The position numbers and the translations under genes are program-made. Below the pieces are notes generated by a model that saw nothing but the letters and a program-made list of their open reading frames with translations, was not told the DNA's origin and ran no database searches. Shown here piece after piece: positions 16,343 through 24,775 of a DNA stretch of 35,252 bases (positions are counted from its first letter, which is position 1; the number at the start of each line of letters is the position of its first letter). This stretch comes from Bacteroidota bacterium (lineage in GTDB: Bacteria > Bacteroidota > Bacteroidia > Chitinophagales > Saprospiraceae): assembly GCA_024642705.1 (NCBI GenBank), contig JAHEAQ010000008.1, positions 64,873 through 100,124 on the forward strand. The letters run 5' to 3'.

Positions 16343-18937
16343 ATGAATAAATATCTTTTTTCTCTAGTTGCTACCTTTCTTATTATTTCATGCTCTGGAA
16401 CCAAAAAATTAGTTGATGTGCAAGATCCATATGAAGAAAGAATGCTTGATACGCTTATGGTTGTTGCCTCAAAAATCAAAGAACCTGACACAAGTTTTTT
16501 TTTAGAAACTTATAATGCCTCTGAAGCAAGAACTATCGACCTATTACATACTAAATTAGATTTGAGGTTCGATTGGGAAAATCAATATGTTCTAGGAATT
16601 GCAGATTTAAAGCTTAAACCTTTTTTCCATTCGACTTCTCAAGTAAATTTAGATGCAATAGGTTTTGACATTCATGCTATAACCAATTTAAATGCTGGTT
16701 TACCATTAGATTTTGAATATGACGGAGAATCATTGCAAATAAAATTAGAGAAAATATACAGTCAAAATGATATTGCCTCAATAAGAATTGAATATACTGC
16801 AAAACCAGAAGAATTGCCTATTGGCGGAAGTCAAGCCATCACTTCAGACAAGGGACTCTTCTTTATTAATCCCTTCGGTTCTGATCCTGATAAACCAATG
16901 CAAATCTGGACTCAAGGTGAAACGGAAAATAATTCACGTTGGTTTCCAACCATTGACAAACCAAATGAACGTTGCACTCAAGAAACATTGCTAACTGTAG
17001 ATCAAAAGTACGAAACGCTTTCAAACGGAAAATTAGTTAGTTCAAAAGAGAATCCTGATGGTACTAGGACAGATTATTGGGTTATGAGCAAGCCTCATGC
17101 CCCATATTTATTTATGATTGCTGTTGGCGAATTTGCTGTAGTAAATGAAACTTGGAACGAAATTCCAGTTTCATATTATGTCGAACCTAAATATGAAAAA
17201 GACGCCAAAGCTATATTCAATCACACCCCTGAAATGCTTTCTTTCTTTTCAGAGTTTACAGGAGTCCCTTATCCTTGGGAAAAATTTTCACAAATCATTG
17301 TTAGGGATTATGTTTCTGGAGCTATGGAAAATACAACTGCCGTTATATTTGGAGATTTCGTACAAAAAACGGAACGTGAATTAATCGATGCTGACAATGA
17401 TTATATTGTCGCTCATGAAATGTTCCACCATTGGTTTGGTGATTTTGTTACCTGTGAATCATGGTCTAATCTTACATTAAATGAAGGATTTGCAAACTAC
17501 GGCGAATATTTATGGTCAGAATATAAATACGGAAAACAAGCCGCAGATCATGTCCGATACAATGAATTAAGAGGTTACCTTAATTCAGCACAAAATGGAG
17601 GAACTCACGATTTAATTGATTTTGAATATGATAACAGGGAAGCCATGTTTGATGCTCACAGCTATAATAAGGGGGGCCTTGTTTTGCACATGCTAAGAAA
17701 TTATGTAGGCGAAAATGCTTTTCGGGCTTCATTGAAATATTATTTAGAACAAAATGCATTCACCTCTGTAGAAGCACATGATTTAAGATTAGCTTTTGAA
17801 AAGATAACGGGACAAGATCTCAATTGGTTTTTTAATCAATGGTTTTTCGATAAAGGCCATCCAAATCTTGAAGTTAACCATTCCTTCTCTGATGGCATAT
17901 ATTCTATCCATGTGATGCAAACACAAGATCCAGAAAATAATGCTGCTATATTTCAGCTGCCGTTGAATGTAGAATTTTTCTTTTCACAGGGAAAAAGTGA
18001 AATAAAGAAAATTATAATAAATCAACGGTCTCAGGTTTTTAATTTTAACTTAAATGAAAAACCTGAATTTGTAAATTTTGACGCAGATAATATTTTATTA
18101 GGAACTGTAAAAGAAAACTTAACCACAGAAGAAAATATTTTCCAATACAAAAACTGCAAAGACTTCCAAGACCGCTATGATGCATTAGTCGCGTTGAGAG
18201 GCGAAATTAAGGCAAAACCTGTATTTGTTCAAGCTCTGAATGATGAGTTTTTTGCTATTCGAAGACTTGCTATTGGCGAAATCAACCCTTCAAACGATAT
18301 ACTAATTAACAAACTTAAAGAAATAGCCGAAAAAGATCCAAAATCACAAGTTAGATCTGCTGCCATAAATAATCTTTCGAATATAGATAATACTTCATTA
18401 ATTGATTTTGCAGAAAACATTCTTAAAAAAGAAAAAGTCTATAGCACCTATGCCGAAGCCCTAGCTTTGCTTTATGAACTTGACAAAGAAAAAGGCCAAG
18501 TTGTTGCTGAAACATTAATTGAAGAAGAAAATTTTGACATTGTAGCTTTAATTTCTGATATATTTTCTTCATCACATGATTCAAAATATATTGAATTCTT
18601 CGAAAAGAAAATTAACTCAATAAATGGATATTTTGCTTATCCTATTTTTGGAAATTATTTTATTTATTTAAATAACTTACCATTATCTGTTGTTTTAGAA
18701 AGTGAAGACTTCTTGATTCAAATGGCGAAAAATAATGCTTCAAGCTATAAAAGGTATTTGGCGACCATAACATTAAATAATTTAAGAGAATCCATTTCAA
18801 GTAAAATCGATACGGAGAAAAATAAAGAAACATTAAAGATGTTGCAAAATGTATTTGAAAAAACAAATAATGCAATTCTGGAAATAATTGAGATAGAAAA
18901 AAATCCTCAATTGTTAGAAAGGTACCAGGGACTTTAG
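16343..18937 (+). CDS. M1-family aminopeptidase lipoprotein
   Basis: An 864-residue zinc metallopeptidase of the M1 (aminopeptidase N-like) family that removes N-terminal residues from peptides. Residues 1-16 form a signal peptide with lipobox IISC (Cys17), so it is tethered to the envelope. A saddle-like beta domain spans ~50-245. The exopeptidase motif GAMEN is near residue 326. The zinc site is HEMFHH: His358, Glu359 and His362, with Glu381 eighteen residues further on (HEXXHX18E). Tyr in YNKGGLVLHML is the probable transition-state residue. The C-terminal ~280 residues resemble HEAT-like helical repeats (RYDALVALRGEIKAKPVFVQALNDEFFAIRRLAIGEI), as in longer M1 members. It is complete and probably serves nutrient peptide breakdown at the cell surface or in the periplasm. 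Confidence 0.93.
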   Translation: MNKYLFSLVATFLIISCSGTKKLVDVQDPYEERMLDTLMVVASKIKEPDTSFFLETYNASEARTIDLLHTKLDLRFDWENQYVLGIADLKLKPFFHSTSQVNLDAIGFDIHAITNLNAGLPLDFEYDGESLQIKLEKIYSQNDIASIRIEYTAKPEELPIGGSQAITSDKGLFFINPFGSDPDKPMQIWTQGETENNSRWFPTIDKPNERCTQETLLTVDQKYETLSNGKLVSSKENPDGTRTDYWVMSKPHAPYLFMIAVGEFAVVNETWNEIPVSYYVEPKYEKDAKAIFNHTPEMLSFFSEFTGVPYPWEKFSQIIVRDYVSGAMENTTAVIFGDFVQKTERELIDADNDYIVAHEMFHHWFGDFVTCESWSNLTLNEGFANYGEYLWSEYKYGKQAADHVRYNELRGYLNSAQNGGTHDLIDFEYDNREAMFDAHSYNKGGLVLHMLRNYVGENAFRASLKYYLEQNAFTSVEAHDLRLAFEKITGQDLNWFFNQWFFDKGHPNLEVNHSFSDGIYSIHVMQTQDPENNAAIFQLPLNVEFFFSQGKSEIKKIIINQRSQVFNFNLNEKPEFVNFDADNILLGTVKENLTTEENIFQYKNCKDFQDRYDALVALRGEIKAKPVFVQALNDEFFAIRRLAIGEINPSNDILINKLKEIAEKDPKSQVRSAAINNLSNIDNTSLIDFAENILKKEKVYSTYAEALALLYELDKEKGQVVAETLIEEENFDIVALISDIFSSSHDSKYIEFFEKKINSINGYFAYPIFGNYFIYLNNLPLSVVLESEDFLIQMAKNNASSYKRYLATITLNNLRESISSKIDTEKNKETLKMLQNVFEKTNNAILEIIEIEKNPQLLERYQGL

Positions 18938-19185
18938 AATATGAATTTTTGAATAAAGATTGGTTGTACAATTGAAATTTTTAATACAATCGTCGAATAA
19001 TGAACGTTTTGTAAAATAAATGTTCCTTTAACTCATTAATAACTTGAAAGATTAATTCAATTATATTAATTTGATTAAGAATTGTACTTTAGAAATGTAA
19101 AATATTTCTTTTTTGAAATCATTTTTTACATTTTGTGGTTTTAGAAAAGGTTATTATACGTGATAATTGTAAAAAAAGAAGTAAA

Positions 19186-22100
19186 ATGAATAGAAGAGAG
19201 GACAACTATAGTTTATTGATAACTAAGCTAGATCAATTTATAAAAAAATATTACACAAATAAAATTTTTAAAGGCAGCTTATTGTTTGTAAGTTTTGCCC
19301 TTTTAACTTTTTTATTATTTAGTTTATTAGAGTCCCAATTTTATTTTTCAACAGGCGTCAGAAAATTATTTTTTTACAGCTATTTATTAAGTTCATTAGC
19401 ATTATTGGCTTATTGGGTTGTTCTTCCATTTTTAAATTTCAATAAGCTTGGTAAAATAATTTCGCACGAACAAGCAGCATCTATAATTGGTCAACATTTT
19501 TCAGATGTTCAAGACAAATTATTAAATGTATTACAATTAAAAAAACAATCTGATTCTGCCGAAAGTGTCGCATTAATTAATGCCAGTATTGATCAAAAAT
19601 CTGAAGAAATAAAAATTGTTCCCTTCAAGTCAGCTATTGATTTAACAAAAAATAAAAAATATTTAAAATACGCACTTCCTCCTTTTATGTTATTCATTAT
19701 TTTAATCTTTGCTGCACCTTCTCTTCTTACAGACTCTACAAATAGAATTATAAACAATAGCACAGTTTACGAAAGAAATGCCCCTTTTAAATTTATTCTC
19801 AAAAATGACAATTTAGACGTATTACAATTTGAAGATTTTCTACTTGAAGTCGATATAGAAGGTTCAATTAGACCAAAAGATGTTTTTATTGATGTGGATG
19901 GGTATCAATATAGATTAAAAGAAGAGAATCCCGGTCGTTTTTCATATGTTTTCAGAAATATTCAGAAAGAAACTCCATTTAAGTTGTATTCAGGTAATGT
20001 AAAATCTAGAGATTTCTCATTAAACGTTCTCAAAAAGCCAACACTTACTGATTTTTCAGTGAATTTGAACTACCCTTCATATACTCAAAGAAAAAACGAA
20101 ACATTAAATAGTATTGGTGATTTTACTGTGCCTCAAGGAACTGTGGTAACCTGGAATATTAATGTTGAAAACACAGAAAATGTGTCTTTTCAATTTTCTG
20201 GAACAAAAGAAAAAAACCTGAGTAATCAGATTTCTGAAAGCAGTTTCTCACAATCAAAAAAACTTCTTTCAGACCTTTTTTATAAAATATATGTATCCAA
20301 TAAATTTTTACCACAAGGAGACAGTACAAGTTATAGCATTAATGTTATTCCTGATTTGAACCCAAGTATTTCAGTAGAAAAAATTCAAGATAGTCTTGAT
20401 AAAGAACTTATATATTTTGTAGGTAATGCCTCAGATGATTACGGAATTAGAACATTGTCTTTTAATTATTCTATACAAAAAGAAAAAGGTCAAAGTCTTC
20501 CTTTGGTTTCTCAAAAAATTCTTGACACAAAAAGTATTCAAATTTCTTATGATTATTTGTTGGACTTGAATGAGCTTAAGCTCGAGTCCGGAGATATAGT
20601 AAGTTATTATTTTGAAGTATTTGATAATGATGCTGTTAACGGAAGTAAATCTTCTAGAACTGGGATAATGACTTATTCCAAATCAAGTATTGAAGAATTA
20701 AAATTATTAGAAGAAAAAAATGATAAAGAAATTAAAAATGATCTTAAGGAGTCAATTAAAGAATCAAAAAAACTTAAAGAAGAATTAAAAAAGCTTAAAG
20801 AAAAATTACTTCAGAAAAACGAACTGGATTGGCAGGATAGAAAACAACTGGAGGAATTGATAAAAAAACAGGAAGAGCTTCAGAAGAAAATTGAAGAGGC
20901 AAAAAAGAAGTTTGAAGAAAACTTAAAAAATCAAGAAGAGTTCGAAAATAATGATCCTGAATTACAAGCGAAAGAAGAAAAGTTACAAGAACTGTTTGAA
21001 GAAACCATGAATACTGAAATGCAAGAATTAATGCAACAGATTCAAGAACTTTTGCAAGAACTTGAAAAAGATAATGCACTTGAGATGATGGACGAAATGA
21101 AGATGAATGATGAGAGTATGGAACAGAACATGGAGCGATTGCTAGAATTATTCAAACAATTAGAGGTTGAAAAAGAAGCAAATGATCTAATCAATGACCT
21201 TGAAAAACTTGCTGAGGAACAAGAGAAATTGAGTGAAGAGACAATCAATGAAAAGCAATCACAAGAAGAACTTGAAAAACAACAAGAAGAAATCAATAAT
21301 AAGTTTGAAAAATTGGAAGAAAAATTAGAAGAACTTGAAAAGAAAAATGAAGAACTTGATTTTCCAAAAGACCTTGGCGATAAAAACGAAGAAAAATCTG
21401 AGGAAATAAAAGAAGAATTAGAAGAAAGTAAAGAACAATTAGGCAAAAAAGAAAATAAAGCAGCTTCCAAATCCCAAAAAAATGCTTCTCAAAAAATGAA
21501 GGATATGGCTTCGCAAATGGAAGGTGCCATGGCTGCTGGCGAAGCGGAACAAATGGAGGAAGACATTGCAGCTTTAAGACAACTTTTAGAGAATCTTGTT
21601 GATCTTTCATTTGATCAAGAAGATTTAATTGATATTGTCACATCTACCAATTCCAATACCCCTAAATATGTTTCTTTGGTACAAGAACAATTTAAACTTA
21701 AAGACGATTTTACTTTAATCCAGGATTCTTTGGTTGCACTTAGCAAAAGAGTAGTTCAAATCGAAACTTTTGTAACAGAAAAAATTTCAGAAATCAAATC
21801 AAACCTGAATTTATCTCTTGAAAATCTTGAAGCTCGTCAAAAACCTTTGGCTAATGATAATCAAAGACGGGTAATGAAGAATACTAATGATCTTGCTGTT
21901 ATGTTATCTGAAACTATGCAGCAAATGCAACAGCAGATGCAAGCGATGGCAGGAAATGGTTCATGCCCAAAACCTGGTGGAGAAGGGAAAAGTAAAGATG
22001 GAAAAGGATCTGTACCCATGGATAAAATTACTGAAGGGCAAAAAGGTATGGGAGAAAAAATAAAAGAAATGATGGATGGGCAAAAAAATGGAAACAATGG

Positions 22101-22530
22101 AATGTCAAAAGAATTTGCTCAAGCTGCCGCTAAACAAGCTGCGCTGAGAAAAGCTCTTGAAGAAATAAAAAAATCAAAAGACGAGCAAGGTAAAGGTTCA
22201 GATGGTCTACAAGAATTAATTGATCAAATGGATAAAATTGAAATTGATCTTGTGAACAAACGATTGAACAACGAAATGCTTAAAAGGCAACAAAATATTG
22301 TTACCAAATTACTTGAAGCTGAAAAAGCAGAAAGAGAAAGGGAGCTTGATAACCAAAGATTAGCCGAAAGAACTCAAGAAAAAGAAAGAAAATATCCTCC
22401 GGTCATAGAAGAATATATTAAGAAAAAAGAATCTGAAATAGAAATGTACAAACCGGTTACGCCATCACTTAAGCCTTATTATAAGTATCTGGTAGAAGAA
22501 TATTATAAATCGTTAAAAGAAAATAATTAG
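19186..22530 (+). CDS. DUF4175-family membrane protein with long coiled coil
   Basis: A 1114-residue protein of the DUF4175 family, of unknown function. Two membrane helices near the N-terminus (about 31-50 and 62-83) and a third at 163-181 precede an extracytoplasmic beta-rich part (~185-490) with IgG-like stretches such as DFLLEVDIEGSIRPKDVFIDVDGYQYRL. Residues ~500-780 are an extremely Glu/Lys/Gln-rich coiled coil. A Met/Gln/Gly-rich segment (ETMQQMQQQMQAMAGNGS, near 908) and further charged helices follow up to the conserved end YKPVTPSLKPYYKYLVEEYYKSL. The frame is open from GTG 19135, but ATG 19186 gives the normal start MNRREDNYSLLITKLDQF; the GTG overlaps a promoter-like TACATTTTG. 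The RsbW-like ATPase gene follows by 13 bp. Confidence 0.85.
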   Translation: MNRREDNYSLLITKLDQFIKKYYTNKIFKGSLLFVSFALLTFLLFSLLESQFYFSTGVRKLFFYSYLLSSLALLAYWVVLPFLNFNKLGKIISHEQAASIIGQHFSDVQDKLLNVLQLKKQSDSAESVALINASIDQKSEEIKIVPFKSAIDLTKNKKYLKYALPPFMLFIILIFAAPSLLTDSTNRIINNSTVYERNAPFKFILKNDNLDVLQFEDFLLEVDIEGSIRPKDVFIDVDGYQYRLKEENPGRFSYVFRNIQKETPFKLYSGNVKSRDFSLNVLKKPTLTDFSVNLNYPSYTQRKNETLNSIGDFTVPQGTVVTWNINVENTENVSFQFSGTKEKNLSNQISESSFSQSKKLLSDLFYKIYVSNKFLPQGDSTSYSINVIPDLNPSISVEKIQDSLDKELIYFVGNASDDYGIRTLSFNYSIQKEKGQSLPLVSQKILDTKSIQISYDYLLDLNELKLESGDIVSYYFEVFDNDAVNGSKSSRTGIMTYSKSSIEELKLLEEKNDKEIKNDLKESIKESKKLKEELKKLKEKLLQKNELDWQDRKQLEELIKKQEELQKKIEEAKKKFEENLKNQEEFENNDPELQAKEEKLQELFEETMNTEMQELMQQIQELLQELEKDNALEMMDEMKMNDESMEQNMERLLELFKQLEVEKEANDLINDLEKLAEEQEKLSEETINEKQSQEELEKQQEEINNKFEKLEEKLEELEKKNEELDFPKDLGDKNEEKSEEIKEELEESKEQLGKKENKAASKSQKNASQKMKDMASQMEGAMAAGEAEQMEEDIAALRQLLENLVDLSFDQEDLIDIVTSTNSNTPKYVSLVQEQFKLKDDFTLIQDSLVALSKRVVQIETFVTEKISEIKSNLNLSLENLEARQKPLANDNQRRVMKNTNDLAVMLSETMQQMQQQMQAMAGNGSCPKPGGEGKSKDGKGSVPMDKITEGQKGMGEKIKEMMDGQKNGNNGMSKEFAQAAAKQAALRKALEEIKKSKDEQGKGSDGLQELIDQMDKIEIDLVNKRLNNEMLKRQQNIVTKLLEAEKAERERELDNQRLAERTQEKERKYPPVIEEYIKKKESEIEMYKPVTPSLKPYYKYLVEEYYKSLKENN

Positions 22531-22543
22531 GCCAAGGTCTATC

Positions 22544-22942
22544 ATGCATCTAACAAAATTGATTTTAAAATCAGACCCACAAAAAATTGACGAAGTTGAA
22601 TTCTTTGTTAAAAATTTTGCTCAAGATCTGCATATCAATGAAGACCTTTATCCTAATATTTTGATTAGTGTAACCGAAGCTGTTAACAATGCGATAATTC
22701 ATGGAAATCAACGAAATATAGATCTGGATGTTAATATTGAACTCCATACTACTGAAAAAATATTAACAATTATTGTAAGTGATCAAGGTGAAGGCTTTAA
22801 TCCTTCAAATGTTCCAGACCCAACTCTTGATGAAAACATTGATAAGCTAGGAGGTAGGGGTGTTTTTCTTATTCAGCAACTTTCTGATAAAGTTTTTTAC
22901 AAAAATGAAGGTCGCACAATTGAAATGAAATTTTTCTTATGA
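22544..22942 (+). CDS. RsbW-like anti-sigma-factor-type ATP-binding protein
   Basis: A 132-residue GHKL-fold ATPase domain like the RsbW/SpoIIAB serine kinases. The N box is TEAVNNAIIHGN (residues ~44-55), the G1 box is SDQGEGFNP, and the G2-like motif is GGRGVFLIQQLSD. In known systems such proteins bind and phosphorylate anti-sigma antagonists or hold a sigma factor. In Bacteroidota, single-domain members near ybeY have no assigned partner, and no STAS or PP2C gene is present here. The stop overlaps the ybeY start (ATGA, 4 bp), so the two are translationally coupled. ATP binding is supported by motifs; kinase function is inference. Confidence 0.87.
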   Translation: MHLTKLILKSDPQKIDEVEFFVKNFAQDLHINEDLYPNILISVTEAVNNAIIHGNQRNIDLDVNIELHTTEKILTIIVSDQGEGFNPSNVPDPTLDENIDKLGGRGVFLIQQLSDKVFYKNEGRTIEMKFFL

Positions 22943-23391
22943 TTTCTGAGTCCATTGAAAGTATTGAATTTTTCTATGAAGATTTAGATTTCCAACTAAG
23001 TAATGAAGGTCTTTACTTAAAATGGATTAAAGAAATACTTAAAGTAAACAAAGCTGAACTCAAAGCTTTAAATTTCATATTTTGCGATGATTCATATATT
23101 CTCAATGTCAATTTAGAATATTTGAATCACGATTATTACACAGATATTATAAGTTTTCCATATTCCGAATTTCCACACCCTATTGAAGGTGATATCTTTA
23201 TTAGCATCGATAGGGTTTTAGACAATTCTAAATCCAATAATGTTTCATTTGAAAATGAATTGCAACGCGTGATGGCTCATGGAGTTTTACACTTTTTAGG
23301 TTATAAAGATAAATCTGAAAAGGATATTACAGAAATGAGAATAAAAGAAAACGAAATGATTGATATTTTTAATACCATTGTAAATCAATAG
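22939..23391 (+). CDS. ybeY: Endoribonuclease YbeY (rRNA maturation)
   Basis: A 150-residue single-strand-specific metal-dependent RNase needed for 16S rRNA 3'-end maturation and ribosome quality control. The N-terminal half includes LNFIFCDDSYILNVNLEYLNHDYYTDIISFPY, with the usual family pattern of N-x-x-x-L-x-x-D-x-x-TDVLSF in Bacteroidota form. The zinc motif is HGVLHFLGYKDKSEKD: His114 and His118 are present, but the third ligand position, His in most bacteria (HGxLHLxGYDH), aligns with Asp124 here. I recall similar GYKD forms in other Bacteroidota, so this is probably a lineage feature rather than decay. It overlaps the RsbW-like gene by 4 bp and is the last gene before the SAM-riboswitch leader of metX. 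Confidence 0.92.
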   Translation: MISESIESIEFFYEDLDFQLSNEGLYLKWIKEILKVNKAELKALNFIFCDDSYILNVNLEYLNHDYYTDIISFPYSEFPHPIEGDIFISIDRVLDNSKSNNVSFENELQRVMAHGVLHFLGYKDKSEKDITEMRIKENEMIDIFNTIVNQ

Positions 23392-23495
23392 ATTTAGAAT
23401 ATTTTGGCTGCTCAAAGCTCTAAAAAGTTGAATTTTAAATAATTATCCATCTTTTCTTGTCTTAAAATTATTCATTACCAAAATATTTGCTTTGT

Positions 23496-23525
23496 TTTGT
23501 ATCTAGAAGAGAAATTGTACGTTCT
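23496..23525 (+). promoter_or_regulatory. Possible promoter of the metX-thrABC transcript
   Basis: TTTG (23496-23499), an 18-bp spacer and TACGTTCT (23518-23525), which keeps TA and TT of the TAnnTTTG consensus. The start it predicts lies a few bases before riboswitch stem P1, which is where a start is expected. Confidence 0.3.
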
Positions 23526-23533
23526 TTGAATTT

Positions 23534-23634
23534 TACTTATCAAGAAAGGTGGAGGGAATAGGCCCTAAGAAACCTTAGCAACCTGATTTATTATTAAGGT
23601 GCTAATTCCTAGCTCTAAAAGAGATAGATAAGTA
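23534..23634 (+). promoter_or_regulatory. SAM-I (S-box) riboswitch
   Basis: This leader shows the S-box core in order: P1 strand TACTTATC (23534-23541), the kink-turn and P2 stretch AAGAAAGGTGGAGGGA, the GGCCC element, GAAACC, TTAGCAACC, then GGTGCTAATTCCT of P3/J3-4, a short P4 and the closing strand GATAAGTA (23627-23634), which is fully complementary to the first. It binds S-adenosylmethionine; when SAM is plentiful it should turn off the downstream genes. It precedes metX and, through the operon, thrA, thrB and thrC. Confidence 0.9.
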
Positions 23635-23670
23635 TGAAAAATATTTTCTGTTTTTCATCTTCTTTTTCTA
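23634..23670 (+). terminator. Riboswitch-linked terminator hairpin
   Basis: ATGAAAAA (23634-23641) and TTTTTCAT (23651-23658) form an 8-bp stem with a 9-nt loop, followed by the pyrimidine tract CTTCTTTTTCT. It begins where riboswitch stem P1 ends, the usual place for an S-box expression platform. The stem is AT-only except for one pair, so strength is uncertain. Confidence 0.55.
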
Positions 23671-23721
23671 ATGATTTTCCGATAAGTACTATTCAATAAC
23701 ATAACATTGTATCAATGAACT

Positions 23722-24735
23722 ATGGAAATATTTTCGTGCTTAGAAGGAATAAATCTTGAAATTAGTAATAAGCCGTTCCCTTTTGAACTGGCATACCATA
23801 CTTATGGAACCTTAAATAAAGATAAGACCAATGTCAAATGGGTTTTTCATGCTTTAACTGCAAATTCTGATGCTCAATCTTGGTGGAATGGTTTGTTTGG
23901 CGCTAATAAAATTCTTGACCCATATAAAGATTTTATAGTTTGTGCTAATATGTTAGGATCGTGTTATGGATCTACAGGTCCACTTAGCGTGAACCCATTA
24001 AATGGAAAAAAATACCATCATGATTTCCCTGATATTACTACCCAAGATTTGGTTTTGAGCTTTCGGAAATTAATGCATCATTTAGGAATAAACTCTATTA
24101 ATTTAGGAATTGGTGGTTCTATGGGAGGAAGCTTATTGTTAGAATGGAATGTTATGTTTCCTAATGATATTCATAATAGTATTTATATTGCAACAGGAGC
24201 TCAAGAATCCTCGTGGGGAAAAGCAATTCATACGGTACATAAAATGGCTATAGAAACAGATCCAACTTGGATTTTGGATGATGACAATGCGGGAAAAGAG
24301 GGCTTAAAAACGGCCAGAGGCGTTGGCATGTTGTTTTATCGCACGTACCAAAGCTTTAACACCCAACAAATCGACGATATTAATAGTATAAGTGTTTATA
24401 AATCAGAAAGTTATATTAGATATCAAGGAGAAAAATTAATCAATAGATTCAACGCCCTCTCATATTATTCTTTACTAAAAACTCTGGATACTCATAATGT
24501 TGGTCGAAATAGAATCTCTTTAGAAAATGCTTTGTCCAAGATAAAAAGTCGATGTTTAATTATTGGTATAAATTCTGATATATTATATCCTAAAGAAGAA
24601 CAAACTTTTCTTGATTTGCATATTGCAAAAAGTCATTTAGAATTTATTGACTCTGAATATGGTCACGATGGCTTTTTAATAGAAACAGAAAAAATAAATA
24701 ACATTTCAATGACAATTTTCTCAAATATAGCTTAA
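23722..24735 (+). CDS. metX: Homoserine O-acetyltransferase
   Basis: A 337-residue alpha/beta-hydrolase-fold acyltransferase that activates homoserine with acetyl-CoA, the first committed step of methionine synthesis. The catalytic triad is visible: nucleophile Ser133 in GGSMGG, Asp286 in INSDILYP and His315 in YGHDGFLIE. HALTANSDAQSWW (43-55) and LGSCYGSTGP (78-87) are typical of the MetX family and line the substrate tunnel. Whether acetyl or succinyl is used cannot be read with certainty, but acetyl is usual in Bacteroidota. It is the first gene after the SAM riboswitch, which matches methionine-pathway control, and thrA follows 40 bp downstream. It is somewhat shorter than the ~350-380-residue Proteobacterial members. 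Confidence 0.93.
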   Translation: MEIFSCLEGINLEISNKPFPFELAYHTYGTLNKDKTNVKWVFHALTANSDAQSWWNGLFGANKILDPYKDFIVCANMLGSCYGSTGPLSVNPLNGKKYHHDFPDITTQDLVLSFRKLMHHLGINSINLGIGGSMGGSLLLEWNVMFPNDIHNSIYIATGAQESSWGKAIHTVHKMAIETDPTWILDDDNAGKEGLKTARGVGMLFYRTYQSFNTQQIDDINSISVYKSESYIRYQGEKLINRFNALSYYSLLKTLDTHNVGRNRISLENALSKIKSRCLIIGINSDILYPKEEQTFLDLHIAKSHLEFIDSEYGHDGFLIETEKINNISMTIFSNIA

Positions 24736-24775
24736 AGAAAAAATTCAACATATCTATTAAAATATAATATCTAAT

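Larger units (their letters stand above)
23392..23721. other. Non-coding leader region upstream of metX
   Basis: About 330 bp between ybeY and metX. The first 100 bp show no feature. A weak promoter (23496-23525), the SAM-I riboswitch (23534-23634), a terminator hairpin (23634-23670) and a second copy of the P1 closing strand (23681-23688) fill the rest. Confidence 0.7.

Noticed and set aside
19135-19185. GTG 19135 as the DUF4175 start, adding 17 residues
   Set aside because: The added residues (MVLEKVIIRDNCKKRSK) do not look like the family start, and the GTG overlaps a promoter-like TACATTTTG; ATG 19186 is better.
20795-22097. Several antisense open frames of 78-142 codons (Ser/Phe-rich) opposite the DUF4175 gene
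   Set aside because: They are the complement of Glu/Lys-rich coiled-coil codons; composition explains them and they have no promoter or homology I can see.
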